Notes: generated by a model from the sequence alone, not told the origin. A DNA stretch of 64,000 nt from Vibrio owensii CAIM 1854 = LMG 25443 (GCF_000817815.1 NZ_JPRD01000068.1:51865-115864), one strand, 5' to 3'; shown: positions 54,557-63,850, counted from the first letter of the stretch. Numbers and translations are program-made.

Positions 54557-55189
54557 ATGAATTGGCTACAAAGGAAATACTGGCATTACAAGCTGAAGGG
54601 CTCACCTTATCAGCCACTGTTTTGTTCGCCGCAAAAAGGCGAATTTGTCTCTCTCGATTGCGAAACCACCAGCTTGGACCCAAATCGAGCCGAGCTGGTC
54701 ACCATCGCTGCAACCAAAATCATCGATAATCGCATCATTACCAGCAAACCGTTCGAAGTTCGACTTCGTGCCCCGCAATCACTCGATTCAGGATCGGTAA
54801 AAATTCACCATATTCGCCACCAAGATTTGGTGGATGGCATCAGCGAAAAAGAAGCGCTCATCAAGCTGCTCGATTTTATCGGCAACCGTCCTTTAGTCGG
54901 CTACCACATTCGCTATGACAAAAAGATCCTCGACCTCGCTTGTCTGAGGCATTTAGGCTTTCCACTACCTAACCCGCTCATCGAAGTGAGCCAGATTTAT
55001 CACGACAAGCTAGAACGTCATTTACCTAACGCCTACTTCGACTTAAGTCTTGATGCGATTTGTAAGCACCTCGAACTGCCGATTCAAGACAAACACGACG
55101 CCCTGCAAGACGCAAAATCCGCGGCTTTGGTGTATGTGCGCCTAACCAAAGGCGATTTACCAAACCTGAGCGTGCCTTATACCCAATAG
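54557..55189 (+). CDS. DEDDh 3'-5' exonuclease (DnaQ-like)
   Basis: This 210-residue protein has all DEDDh catalytic residues: the ExoI Asp-Cys-Glu in SLDCETTSLD, the ExoII Asp in YHIRYDKKILD, and His and Asp of ExoIII in KHDALQDA. It is similar in size to the proofreading subunit DnaQ, but its location after the CBS/DUF294 gene is typical of a separate subgroup linked to acs. The natural substrate is unknown; an RNA or nucleotide-linked signal would be as plausible as DNA. A 35-base gap to the gene before it suggests an operon. Confidence 0.88.
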   Translation: MNWLQRKYWHYKLKGSPYQPLFCSPQKGEFVSLDCETTSLDPNRAELVTIAATKIIDNRIITSKPFEVRLRAPQSLDSGSVKIHHIRHQDLVDGISEKEALIKLLDFIGNRPLVGYHIRYDKKILDLACLRHLGFPLPNPLIEVSQIYHDKLERHLPNAYFDLSLDAICKHLELPIQDKHDALQDAKSAALVYVRLTKGDLPNLSVPYTQ

Positions 55190-55407
55190 CTTCAACACTC
55201 AGCTTTCGATCCACCTCCCACATTCGCTTTAAATTCAGCAATATCGCGGCGCATTCCTCACTCTCATCCTAAAGTCTAATTGTGGAAATACGCGCTGTGA
55301 CTGACAGTTATATGCACAGCAACGTTCTTGATGAATCACAGACGAAAGAACGGAAACAGCCCTACAAAAGACGAAGGTCGAGAATTAAAGGCACAAGGAG
55401 AGAAGCC

Positions 55408-57360
55408 ATGAGCGAAGCCCACGTTTATCCGGTAAAAGAAAATATTAAAAACCATACGCATGCGGATAATGACACTTACCTAGCCATGTATCAGCAGTCG
55501 GTAAGCGACCCTGAAGGCTTCTGGAGCGAACACGGTAAAGTTGTCGATTGGATTAAGCCATTCACTCAAGTTAAAAACACCTCTTTCGATACTGGTCACG
55601 TCGACATTCGTTGGTTCGAAGACGGCACGCTGAACGTATCTGCAAACTGTATTGACCGTCACCTTGCCGAGCGTGGCGATGAAGTCGCAATCATCTGGGA
55701 AGGCGATGATCCTGCTGACGACAAAACCCTCACATTCAATGAACTGCACAAAGAAGTGTGTAAGTTCTCTAACGCACTAAAAGAGCAAGGTGTGCACAAA
55801 GGCGACGTGGTTTGCCTTTACATGCCAATGGTGCCAGAAGCGGCTATCGCAATGCTGGCATGTACGCGTATTGGTGCGGTTCATACCGTGGTATTTGGTG
55901 GCTTCTCGCCAGAAGCCCTGTCCGGTCGTATCATCGACTCAGATGCGAAAATCGTTATCACCGCTGACGAAGGCGTTCGTGGTGGTCGCGCAGTACCACT
56001 GAAGAAAAACGTTGATGAAGCACTGACAAACCCAGAAGTAAAAACCATCGACAAAGTTGTCGTTCTAAAGCGTACGGGTGGCGACATTGATTGGCACGAG
56101 CACCGTGACGTTTGGTGGCACGAAGCAACGGCTGTCGTTTCTGACGTATGTCCACCAGAAGAGATGAAAGCGGAAGACCCTCTATTCATTCTTTACACTT
56201 CAGGCTCAACAGGTAAGCCAAAAGGCGTGCTGCACACCACAGGTGGTTACCTAGTGTACGCAACCATGACCTTCAAATACGTATTCGATTACCAAGAAGG
56301 TGAAACGTTCTGGTGTACAGCGGATGTGGGTTGGATTACAGGTCATACTTACTTAATTTACGGCCCACTGGCGAACGGTGCGAAAACCATTCTGTTCGAA
56401 GGTGTACCAAACTACCCAAGCACGGCTCGCATGAGTGAAGTGGTTGATAAGCATCAAGTAAACATTCTCTACACTGCACCAACAGCGATTCGAGCACTAA
56501 TGGCAAAAGGTAACGAAGCGGTAGCCGGAACATCTCGTTCAAGCTTGCGTGTAATGGGCTCAGTAGGTGAACCTATCAACCCTGAAGCATGGGAGTGGTA
56601 CTACAAGACTATCGGTAATGAAAACTCACCTATCGTTGATACTTGGTGGCAAACAGAGACAGGCGGTATCTTGATTGCGCCACTACCAGGTGCAACAGAC
56701 CTGAAACCAGGCTCAGCAACTCGCCCATTCTTCGGCGTACAACCTGCGCTAGTGGACAACATGGGTAACATCATTGAAGAGACCGCAGCAGAAGGTAACT
56801 TAGTGATCCTTGATTCATGGCCAGGTCAGATGCGTACTGTTTACGGTGACCACGAGCGCTTTGAGCAAACCTACTTCTCTACCTTCAAAGGCATGTACTT
56901 CACCAGTGATGGTGCTCGTCGTGACGAAGACGGCTATTACTGGATCACAGGTCGTGTAGATGACGTATTGAACGTCTCAGGTCACCGTATGGGTACCGCA
57001 GAGATTGAGTCAGCACTGGTTGCACACGATAAGATTGCAGAAGCGGCGATTGTCGGTATTCCTCATGACATCAAAGGTCAGGCAATTTACGCATACGTCA
57101 CACTTAATGATGGTGAATTCCCATCAGCCGAACTGCACAAAGAGGTGAAAGACTGGGTACGTAAAGAGATAGGTCCAATCGCGACACCAGATGTGCTGCA
57201 CTGGACAGACTCTCTACCGAAAACTCGCTCTGGTAAGATCATGCGCCGCATCCTACGTAAGATTGCAACGGGTGATACCAGCAACCTAGGTGATACTTCG
57301 ACGCTGGCCGATCCAAGCGTTGTAGACAAGCTAATTGCAGAGAAGGCAGAACTGGCATAA
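55408..57360 (+). CDS. acs: Acetyl-coenzyme A synthetase
   Basis: Acs activates acetate to acetyl-CoA through acetyl-AMP, the high-affinity route for acetate scavenging. The 650-residue protein has the AMP-binding loop YTSGSTGKPKGV, the YGxTE-type motif in WWQTETGG, and the C-terminal SGKIMRR segment with Lys610, the residue acetylated to switch the enzyme off in relatives. ATG 55408 follows AAGGAG; a longer frame from 55282 is not supported. Its likely activator CrbR and sensor CrbS are both encoded in this window. A strong terminator follows. Confidence 0.98.
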   Translation: MSEAHVYPVKENIKNHTHADNDTYLAMYQQSVSDPEGFWSEHGKVVDWIKPFTQVKNTSFDTGHVDIRWFEDGTLNVSANCIDRHLAERGDEVAIIWEGDDPADDKTLTFNELHKEVCKFSNALKEQGVHKGDVVCLYMPMVPEAAIAMLACTRIGAVHTVVFGGFSPEALSGRIIDSDAKIVITADEGVRGGRAVPLKKNVDEALTNPEVKTIDKVVVLKRTGGDIDWHEHRDVWWHEATAVVSDVCPPEEMKAEDPLFILYTSGSTGKPKGVLHTTGGYLVYATMTFKYVFDYQEGETFWCTADVGWITGHTYLIYGPLANGAKTILFEGVPNYPSTARMSEVVDKHQVNILYTAPTAIRALMAKGNEAVAGTSRSSLRVMGSVGEPINPEAWEWYYKTIGNENSPIVDTWWQTETGGILIAPLPGATDLKPGSATRPFFGVQPALVDNMGNIIEETAAEGNLVILDSWPGQMRTVYGDHERFEQTYFSTFKGMYFTSDGARRDEDGYYWITGRVDDVLNVSGHRMGTAEIESALVAHDKIAEAAIVGIPHDIKGQAIYAYVTLNDGEFPSAELHKEVKDWVRKEIGPIATPDVLHWTDSLPKTRSGKIMRRILRKIATGDTSNLGDTSTLADPSVVDKLIAEKAELA

Positions 57361-57389
57361 CACCCAGCCCCTGTTTTAAACGCTAGCCC

Positions 57390-57423
57390 TAAAAGCCACC
57401 ATTGCATATGGTGGCTTTTTTGT
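57390..57423 (+). terminator. Terminator of acs
   Basis: AAAAGCCACC/GGTGGCTTTT stem with a 9-base loop, then Ts. Confidence 0.92.
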
Positions 57424-57526
57424 GCGTGGACGCAAAATAAACCACAGAAAGCACGTGGCAATTATGTTGTTTTTGTTAACTTGGTTACAGAAACGGCGGG
57501 GGCTATTGGGAGATTAGACCAGTAAA

Positions 57527-57557
57527 TTGCTGCTAATTGCTGTGAATTAGCTATAAT
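57527..57557 (+). promoter_or_regulatory. Probable promoter of aroQ-accBC
   Basis: A perfect TATAAT at 57552-57557 is preceded, 19 bases away, by TTGCTG at 57527-57532. It sits about 110 bases before aroQ in a 307-base gap that holds nothing else beyond the acs terminator. The spacer is two bases over the ideal. Confidence 0.5.
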
Positions 57558-57667
57558 CTTGGTCGATTTTTTAAAATTTGCTCGGTTTTAACAAAAAAAT
57601 CGTGCTGAATTATCGTATATTTGGGAATATAAACGTTCCACTCACGATAAAGGAAGATAGCAACATA

Positions 57668-58117
57668 ATGTCTGCAAAGTCACGGATTCTAGTTCTAAAC
57701 GGACCAAATCTTAACCTATTAGGTCTGCGTGAACCGACACATTACGGTAACAACACCCTAGCACAGATTGTTGATGCATTGACTGAACAAGCTCACAACT
57801 CTGGGGTGGAACTTGAACACCTGCAATCGAATCGTGAGTACGAACTGATTGAAGCTATCCACGCTGCGTACGGCAAAGTGGACTTCATCATCATCAACCC
57901 AGCAGCTTTCACTCATACCAGTGTTGCGCTGCGTGATGCATTACTTGGCGTAGCCATCCCATTTATCGAAGTGCACCTATCGAACGTTCACGCACGTGAG
58001 CCGTTCCGTCATCACTCTTATCTGTCTGATAAAGCAGAAGGGGTGATTTGTGGCTTGGGCGCACAAGGTTATGAATTCGCTCTGTCTGCAGCAATCGCAA
58101 AATTGCAGGCAAAGTAA
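57668..58117 (+). CDS. aroQ: Type II 3-dehydroquinate dehydratase
   Basis: AroQ dehydrates 3-dehydroquinate to 3-dehydroshikimate in aromatic amino acid synthesis. The 149-residue protein has the type II signatures LNGPNLNLLGLREP at its N-terminus, QSNREYELIEAIHAA, and the catalytic-site segment IINPAAFTHTSVALRDAL and HLSNVHAREPFRHHS. The start ATG 57668 fits the family; an open frame to 57578 extends upstream without similarity. The order aroQ-accB-accC is conserved in many gammaproteobacteria. Confidence 0.97.
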   Translation: MSAKSRILVLNGPNLNLLGLREPTHYGNNTLAQIVDALTEQAHNSGVELEHLQSNREYELIEAIHAAYGKVDFIIINPAAFTHTSVALRDALLGVAIPFIEVHLSNVHAREPFRHHSYLSDKAEGVICGLGAQGYEFALSAAIAKLQAK

Positions 58118-58177
58118 ACCAAACACTCTGCAGCCCTTTGGGGTTGTCTTAATCACAAGATAAAAGAGAAAGAAAAG

Positions 58178-58645
58178 ATGGATATTCGTAAAATCAAGAA
58201 GCTAATCGAGTTAGTTGAAGAATCTGGCATTGCTGAGCTAGAAATCTCTGAAGGTGAAGAGTCAGTACGCATCAGCCGTAATGGCCCTGCATCTGCTCCA
58301 GCACCAGTTCATTACGCAGCAGCTCCAGTAGCAGCACCTGCGCCAGTGGCAGCAGCTCCAGTAGCAGACGCACCAGCAATGGCAGCAGAAGCACCAGCAG
58401 CAGTTCCTGCAGGTCACCAAGTTCTTTCTCCAATGGTTGGTACTTTCTACCGTTCTCCAAGTCCAGACGCGAAATCATTCGTTGAAGTTGGTCAGAGCGT
58501 AAATGCTGGCGACACTCTATGTATCGTTGAAGCAATGAAAATGATGAACCAAATCGAAGCGGACAAATCAGGTGTTGTAACTGCAATCCTAGTTGAAGAC
58601 GGCCAGCCAGTTGAATTCGACCAACCACTAGTTGTAATCGAATAA
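58178..58645 (+). CDS. accB: Biotin carboxyl carrier protein of acetyl-CoA carboxylase
   Basis: AccB carries biotin between the AccC and AccAD active sites in fatty acid synthesis. The 155-residue protein has an N-terminal helical part, an Ala/Pro-rich flexible linker (about 41-83), and a biotinyl domain with the EAMKMMNQIE motif, where Lys121 is the biotinylation site, 34 residues from the end as usual. GAAAGAAAAG before the ATG is purine-rich. accC follows after 14 bases. Confidence 0.98.
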   Translation: MDIRKIKKLIELVEESGIAELEISEGEESVRISRNGPASAPAPVHYAAAPVAAPAPVAAAPVADAPAMAAEAPAAVPAGHQVLSPMVGTFYRSPSPDAKSFVEVGQSVNAGDTLCIVEAMKMMNQIEADKSGVVTAILVEDGQPVEFDQPLVVIE

Positions 58646-58659
58646 GCGGGGCTTGCCTT

Positions 58660-60003
58660 ATGCTAGATAAAGTAGTCATCGCGAACCGAGGTGAAATTGC
58701 ACTTCGTATCCTTCGCGCTTGTAAAGAATTAGGCATTAAGACTGTGGCAGTGCACTCAACAGCTGACCGCGATCTTAAGCACGTACTGCTTGCAGACGAA
58801 ACAGTATGTATCGGTCCTGCTCGTGGTATCGACAGCTACCTAAACATCCCTCGTATCATTTCTGCAGCAGAAGTGACGGGTGCAATTGCGATTCACCCGG
58901 GGTACGGCTTCCTATCTGAGAACGCAGACTTTGCTGAGCAAGTAGAGCGCAGCGGTTTCATCTTCGTTGGTCCTAAAGCAGACACCATCCGCATGATGGG
59001 TGACAAAGTGTCAGCAATCAACGCAATGAAAAAAGCAGGTGTTCCTTGTGTACCAGGCTCTGACGGTCCACTAGATAACGACGAAGACAAAAACAAAGCT
59101 CACGCTAAGCGTATCGGCTACCCAGTAATCATCAAAGCCTCTGGTGGCGGCGGTGGTCGTGGTATGCGTGTTGTACGTTCTGAAGCGGAACTTGTTCAAG
59201 CTATCGCTATGACGCGTGCGGAAGCAAAAGCGGCGTTCAACAACGACATGGTTTACATGGAGAAATTCCTAGAGAACCCTCGTCACGTTGAAGTTCAAGT
59301 AATTGCTGATGGCCAAGGCGGCGCTATCCACCTTGGTGAACGTGACTGTTCTATGCAGCGTCGTCACCAAAAGGTTGTTGAAGAAGCTCCAGCACCAGGT
59401 ATCACTGAAGAGATGCGTAAGTACATCGGTGAACGTTGTACACGTGCATGTCTAGAAATCGGTTACCGCGGCGCAGGTACGTTCGAATTCCTATACGAGA
59501 ACGGTGAGTTCTACTTCATCGAAATGAACACTCGTATTCAGGTTGAGCACCCAGTAACAGAAATGGTTACCGGTGTTGACCTAATTAAAGAACAGCTACG
59601 CGTAGCAGCAGGTCAGCCATTGTCATTCACTCAGGATGACATCAAGATCCGCGGCCATGCGATTGAGTGTCGTATCAACGCAGAAGACCCAGAGCGCTTC
59701 CTACCTTCACCAGGTAAGATTGAACGCTTCCACGCGCCAGGCGGCATGGGTGTTCGTTGGGAATCTCACATTTACACAGGCTACACAGTACCACCTCATT
59801 ACGATTCAATGATTGGTAAACTGATCACTTACGGTGAGAACCGTGATGTAGCGATTGCACGTATGAAGAACGCACTAGGCGAGATGATCATTGAAGGCAT
59901 CAAGACTAACGTTACTCTACAAGAGTCAATCATGAATGATGAGAACTTCCAGCACGGTGGTGCAAACATTCACTACCTAGAGAAGAAGCTAGGCCTACAA
60001 TAA
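58660..60003 (+). CDS. accC: Biotin carboxylase subunit of acetyl-CoA carboxylase
   Basis: AccC carboxylates the biotin on AccB with ATP and bicarbonate. The 447-residue protein has an N-terminal Rossmann-like domain (NRGEIALRILRACKELG), a glycine-rich ATP-grasp loop (KASGGGGGRGMR), and the catalytic segment EMNTRIQVEHPVTEMVTG. It lies in the aroQ-accB-accC operon and is followed by a terminator. Confidence 0.98.
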   Translation: MLDKVVIANRGEIALRILRACKELGIKTVAVHSTADRDLKHVLLADETVCIGPARGIDSYLNIPRIISAAEVTGAIAIHPGYGFLSENADFAEQVERSGFIFVGPKADTIRMMGDKVSAINAMKKAGVPCVPGSDGPLDNDEDKNKAHAKRIGYPVIIKASGGGGGRGMRVVRSEAELVQAIAMTRAEAKAAFNNDMVYMEKFLENPRHVEVQVIADGQGGAIHLGERDCSMQRRHQKVVEEAPAPGITEEMRKYIGERCTRACLEIGYRGAGTFEFLYENGEFYFIEMNTRIQVEHPVTEMVTGVDLIKEQLRVAAGQPLSFTQDDIKIRGHAIECRINAEDPERFLPSPGKIERFHAPGGMGVRWESHIYTGYTVPPHYDSMIGKLITYGENRDVAIARMKNALGEMIIEGIKTNVTLQESIMNDENFQHGGANIHYLEKKLGLQ

Positions 60004-60021
60004 GCCCTCGCTAGCCTCATA

Positions 60022-60052
60022 ATAAATGCCCACATCTGTGGGCATTTTTGTT
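60022..60052 (+). terminator. Terminator after accC
   Basis: AAATGCCCACA/TGTGGGCATTT stem followed by Ts. Confidence 0.92.
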
Positions 60053-60133
60053 TTGTATAAAGTCTATACTCAAACAAATCGTAGAGTTCTGGTAAACTCT
60101 GCGCCACTTCATTCACTTTAAGAGCAAAAACAA

Positions 60134-61021
60134 ATGCCTTGGATTCAAATCAAACTCAACGCGACCAATGAAAACGCTGAGCAAATCGGCGACATGCTAA
60201 TGGAAGAGACTGGTGCGCTGTCTGTAACATTCCTAGACGCGCAGGATACGCCCGTATTCGAACCTCTACCTGGCGAGACTCGCTTATGGGGCGATACTGA
60301 CATTCTGGCACTGTACGATGCAGAAGCAGATACAAACTTCATCATCACTCAAATCAAAGCAAGCGGCATGCTAGCAGACGATTTTGCTTACAAAGTAGAA
60401 CAGCTAGAAGACAAAGACTGGGAACGCGAATGGATGGAAAACTTCCACCCAATGAAGTTCGGCGAACGTCTATGGATTTGTCCAAGTTGGCGTGATGTCC
60501 CAGAACCAGACGCAGTTAACGTTATGCTTGATCCTGGTCTGGCTTTCGGTACGGGCACTCACCCTACGACAGCACTTTGCCTTGAATGGCTAGAGAGTTT
60601 AGATCTATCTGGTAAAACAGTTATCGACTTTGGTTGTGGCTCAGGCATCCTTGCGATCGCAGCGATCAAACTTGGCGCAGGCAAAGTTATCGGGATCGAT
60701 ATTGATCCTCAAGCTCTTCAAGCTTCCCGCGATAACGCAGACCGCAATGGTGTTGCTGACCAATTAGAAGTGTACCTTCCTCAAAACCAACCTGAAGGCC
60801 TAATCGCTGACGTGGTTGTTGCTAACATTCTTGCTGGTCCATTACGTGAACTTGCACCTATCATTAAAGGTTTGGTCAAACCAAATGGTGACCTAGCGAT
60901 GTCTGGTGTTTTAGACACTCAAGCTGAAGACGTAGCGAACTATTACCGTGATGAGCTTCACATTGATCCAATCGCAGAGCAAAGCGAATGGTGTCGTATC
61001 TCCGGTCGTAAGCAAGGCTAG
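60134..61021 (+). CDS. prmA: Ribosomal protein L11 methyltransferase
   Basis: PrmA trimethylates ribosomal protein L11 with S-adenosylmethionine. The 295-residue protein has the L11-binding N-terminal domain (start MPWIQIKLNATNENAEQIGD in two pieces) and a methyltransferase fold. The motif I is DFGCGSGILAIAA near residues 164-176, the motif GIDIDPQALQAS follows, and NILAGPL near 235 completes the catalytic region. It lies between accC and dusB-fis, as in other gammaproteobacteria, with gaps on both sides. Confidence 0.97.
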   Translation: MPWIQIKLNATNENAEQIGDMLMEETGALSVTFLDAQDTPVFEPLPGETRLWGDTDILALYDAEADTNFIITQIKASGMLADDFAYKVEQLEDKDWEREWMENFHPMKFGERLWICPSWRDVPEPDAVNVMLDPGLAFGTGTHPTTALCLEWLESLDLSGKTVIDFGCGSGILAIAAIKLGAGKVIGIDIDPQALQASRDNADRNGVADQLEVYLPQNQPEGLIADVVVANILAGPLRELAPIIKGLVKPNGDLAMSGVLDTQAEDVANYYRDELHIDPIAEQSEWCRISGRKQG

Positions 61022-61096
61022 ACAAGGTTTTCAGGGCTAATTGTTTGAATTTCATACAAATTACAAAAACAATTTGTAAATGCTCAAATATTAGTC

Positions 61097-61133
61097 TTTT
61101 CACGCAGTAAAAAAATGCGTAAAATGCGCGCCC
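61097..61133 (+). promoter_or_regulatory. Promoter of dusB-fis with GC-rich discriminator
   Basis: TTTTCA (61097-61102), a 17-base spacer and TAAAAT (61120-61125) are followed by the GC-rich discriminator GCGCGCCC. Such a discriminator marks growth-rate and ppGpp-controlled promoters, which fits fis. Transcription would begin close to 61133. Confidence 0.75.
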
Positions 61134-61160
61134 TTGCTGGTACAGAACTGTGATGACGTT

Positions 61161-62129
61161 TTGAAAATCGGAAACTATCAACTTAAGAACAATCTAATCG
61201 TAGCCCCTATGGCTGGTGTAACGGATAGACCGTTTCGCGAGTTGTGTCTTCGCTATGGTGCGGGAATGGCCGTCAGTGAAATGATGTCTGCTAACCCGAA
61301 ACTATGGGGAACGTCAAAGTCGAAACAGCGCATGGTGCATGAAGGCGAATCGGGCATTCGCTCTGTACAGATTGCCGGTTCCGATCCACAGCTTATGGCC
61401 GATGCGGCTCAATTCAGTGTTGAAAACGGTGCGCAAATCATCGACATCAACATGGGCTGCCCAGCAAAGAAAGTGAATAAGAAGCTGGCGGGTTCTGCAC
61501 TGCTTCAGTATCCAGACATCATCAAAGAGATTTTGACTGCGGTAGTGGACGCGGTAGACGTTCCTGTGACGTTAAAGACCCGTACTGGCTGGAACACAGA
61601 AAATAAAAACTGTGTTCACATCGCTAAATTAGCCGAAGACTGCGGCATACAGGCTCTTGCACTGCATGGCAGAACAAAAGCGTGTATGTACAAAGGTGAG
61701 GCCGAATACGACAGCATTAAAGCGGTTAAACACGCTATATCCATTCCGGTTATCGCAAACGGTGATATCGATAGCCCGGAGAAAGCGAAGTTTGTACTGG
61801 AGTACACCGGTGCAGACGCTTTAATGATTGGACGCCCTGCCCAAGGTCGTCCTTGGATTTTCCAGGAAATCCATCACTATTTGGAAAACGGCACCACAAT
61901 GGATGAGCTTCCAAGTGAGGAAGTGAAAACCATTATGCTTGGTCATGTGAACGCTCTGCATGATTTCTATGGAGAGTTCTTAGGTCCACGTATCGCGCGT
62001 AAGCACGTTGGTTGGTACCTAAAAGAGCATGAACAAGCGAGTGAGTTTCGTCGTACCTTCAATGCTATCGATGCAGCTGAGCTGCAGCTTGAGGCATTAG
62101 AGGGTTATTTTGATAACGTTGCATCATAA
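61161..62129 (+). CDS. dusB: tRNA-dihydrouridine synthase B
   Basis: DusB reduces uridine at tRNA position 17 with FMN and NADPH. The 322-residue protein has the FMN-binding APMAGVTDRPFR start, the DINMGCPAKKVNKKLAGSAL block with the active-site cysteine near residue 100, and the ANGDID and IGRPAQGRPW segments. I choose TTG 61161: it yields the usual LKIGNYQL start and a length near the E. coli 321. The TTG at 61134 would lie at the predicted transcription start and leave no leader. It is the first gene of the dusB-fis operon. Confidence 0.95.
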   Translation: MKIGNYQLKNNLIVAPMAGVTDRPFRELCLRYGAGMAVSEMMSANPKLWGTSKSKQRMVHEGESGIRSVQIAGSDPQLMADAAQFSVENGAQIIDINMGCPAKKVNKKLAGSALLQYPDIIKEILTAVVDAVDVPVTLKTRTGWNTENKNCVHIAKLAEDCGIQALALHGRTKACMYKGEAEYDSIKAVKHAISIPVIANGDIDSPEKAKFVLEYTGADALMIGRPAQGRPWIFQEIHHYLENGTTMDELPSEEVKTIMLGHVNALHDFYGEFLGPRIARKHVGWYLKEHEQASEFRRTFNAIDAAELQLEALEGYFDNVAS

Positions 62130-62152
62130 TTAAGAGAAGAGCTAGACCGAAT

Positions 62153-62449
62153 ATGTTCGAACAAAATCTGACTTCAGAAGCATTAACAGTAACTACAGTA
62201 ACGTCACAAGACCAGATTACTCAGAAGCCTTTACGTGACTCTGTTAAAGCGTCTCTTAAAAACTACCTAGCTCAACTAAACGGCCAGGAAGTAACTGAAC
62301 TATACGAATTAGTTCTAGCTGAAGTTGAACAGCCACTATTAGATACCATCATGCAGTACACTCGCGGTAACCAAACTCGCGCAGCAACTATGATGGGCAT
62401 CAACCGCGGTACTCTTCGCAAAAAACTTAAAAAGTACGGCATGAACTAA
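62153..62449 (+). CDS. fis: DNA-binding protein Fis
   Basis: Fis is a nucleoid protein that activates rRNA promoters and shapes supercoiling in fast growth. The 98-residue protein has the expected length, the N-terminal beta-hairpin region and a C-terminal helix-turn-helix (TRAATMMGINRGTLRKKLKKYGMN split over two helices), which is nearly identical across gammaproteobacteria. It is cotranscribed with dusB (23-base gap). A strong terminator follows. Confidence 0.99.
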   Translation: MFEQNLTSEALTVTTVTSQDQITQKPLRDSVKASLKNYLAQLNGQEVTELYELVLAEVEQPLLDTIMQYTRGNQTRAATMMGINRGTLRKKLKKYGMN

Positions 62450-62473
62450 TATCAGTTCATACAGTAATTTTGT

Positions 62474-62511
62474 AAAAAAGGCTTAGTCAGCAATGGCTAA
62501 GCCTTTTTTAT
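62474..62511 (+). terminator. Terminator of dusB-fis
   Basis: AAAAAAGGCTTAG/CTAAGCCTTTTTT stem with a 10-base loop. Confidence 0.94.
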
Positions 62512-62673
62512 TAGCTTCAAGCTCCTGACACTCCAGCTCTTCCAAACGTTTCTCCTTCACCTTTGTACAAACATTAGTCAAGTCTGATACTTTGAACTGT
62601 GATCAGTATTGATTGTGAACTCAATACAAACAGATATAATCAACGATTTACATTGGATAAAGGAACTAACCTC

Positions 62674-63708
62674 ATGATTTACAAAGAAAGGGACGATTGG
62701 CTTCATGCCATTTTGAACACCCTCCCTGATCATGTCTTTATCCTCAATGAGCAAGGCCGCTATATCGAAAGTTTCGGTGGTACTTACCATTCAAAACATT
62801 TCAATGCACAAAGCTACACCAACCTTACGTTAAACGATGTTTTATCGCCGAGCAAAGCTGCTGAGTTGATCGGTTATATTAACGATGTGCTTCGTTCTAA
62901 CGAGCCTAAGGTCATCAAATACAGTATCGCCCTGCAAGACCACCTTTTAATGCCAATAGAAGAACTAGAAGCATTAGAGAACCCAGAAGAAACGTGGTTT
63001 GAAGCGATAATTAAACCCGTAGAAAGCATTCAAGGTGATGAAAGCTTGGTGATTTGGTCCGTGCGTGATGTCACCAAAACGCATCTGCTAGAAAGGCGCC
63101 TCAAAGAGCTCTCAGAGACAGATGAATTAACAGGTGTGTTGAATCGCCGAGCATTCCTAACAAGCCTAGATAGGTCTCTGAGCTCGTATTCGCATCCATC
63201 TCAACCCTTAACTTGCGTCATGATTGATATTGACCATTTCAAAGAGATCAACGATCAGGTTGGGCACTTCTCCGGTGATCAAGTGATCAATCATGTTGCC
63301 CAAATTTGCCAACATGCGATCCGTGGAACCGATTTTATTGGTCGTTTGGGAGGGGAAGAATTTGCCGTGATCCTAGCCAACACCAGTGCAATACAGGCCT
63401 ATGAGGTAGCAGAAAGGATCAGACAAGCGATCCAAAACGCGCCATGCAAAGTAGATGGTATCGAAATCAGTACAACGGTTAGCATTGGTGTCGCGGAGTA
63501 TGACGGGCAAGTATTAAGCACAAAAGAGTTAATGGTAAACGCAGATAAAGCCATGTATTACTCAAAACACTCCGGACGTAATCAAGTCACTCTGTATCAT
63601 GGCAACATTCCTGACGTCAAACTACAGCACTCTACCAACTTAAGAATCCAAAAGGTTTCTTATAACCCCTCTGCTTTATCATCCATACTACCCACATCTC
63701 CCTCATAA
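62674..63708 (+). CDS. PAS-GGDEF diguanylate cyclase
   Basis: This 344-residue cytoplasmic protein has an N-terminal PAS domain (about 5-125) and a GGDEF domain (about 165-325). The catalytic motif GGEEF in RLGGEEFAVIL is intact, and RGTD lies five residues before it, the inhibitory I-site. It should therefore make c-di-GMP and be feedback-inhibited by it. I use ATG 62674 with AAGGA nine bases upstream; a longer frame to 62599 is not supported. There is no signal peptide or membrane helix, so the PAS domain senses something in the cytoplasm. No phosphodiesterase (EAL) domain is present. Confidence 0.9.
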   Translation: MIYKERDDWLHAILNTLPDHVFILNEQGRYIESFGGTYHSKHFNAQSYTNLTLNDVLSPSKAAELIGYINDVLRSNEPKVIKYSIALQDHLLMPIEELEALENPEETWFEAIIKPVESIQGDESLVIWSVRDVTKTHLLERRLKELSETDELTGVLNRRAFLTSLDRSLSSYSHPSQPLTCVMIDIDHFKEINDQVGHFSGDQVINHVAQICQHAIRGTDFIGRLGGEEFAVILANTSAIQAYEVAERIRQAIQNAPCKVDGIEISTTVSIGVAEYDGQVLSTKELMVNADKAMYYSKHSGRNQVTLYHGNIPDVKLQHSTNLRIQKVSYNPSALSSILPTSPS

Positions 63709-63818
63709 CGCTCAGACGCAGCTCTTATGCCTAAATCTAGCATGAGACTAGACGAGTTCGATATGTTTTAACAACAAGCTTAAGGCTGTTCTAGAGGCGT
63801 GGAAGGTGGTGACATTGT

Positions 63819-63850
63819 GAGAGACTAGGTAGTGCGTTAGCACTATCTCA
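63819..63850. repeat. Small hairpin in the spacer before the rRNA operon end
   Basis: TAGTGC-GTTA-GCACTA forms a perfect 6-bp hairpin near 63830-63845, flanked by a second partial inverted repeat TGAGA/TCTCA. No T run follows, so it is not a clear terminator. Confidence 0.45.
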
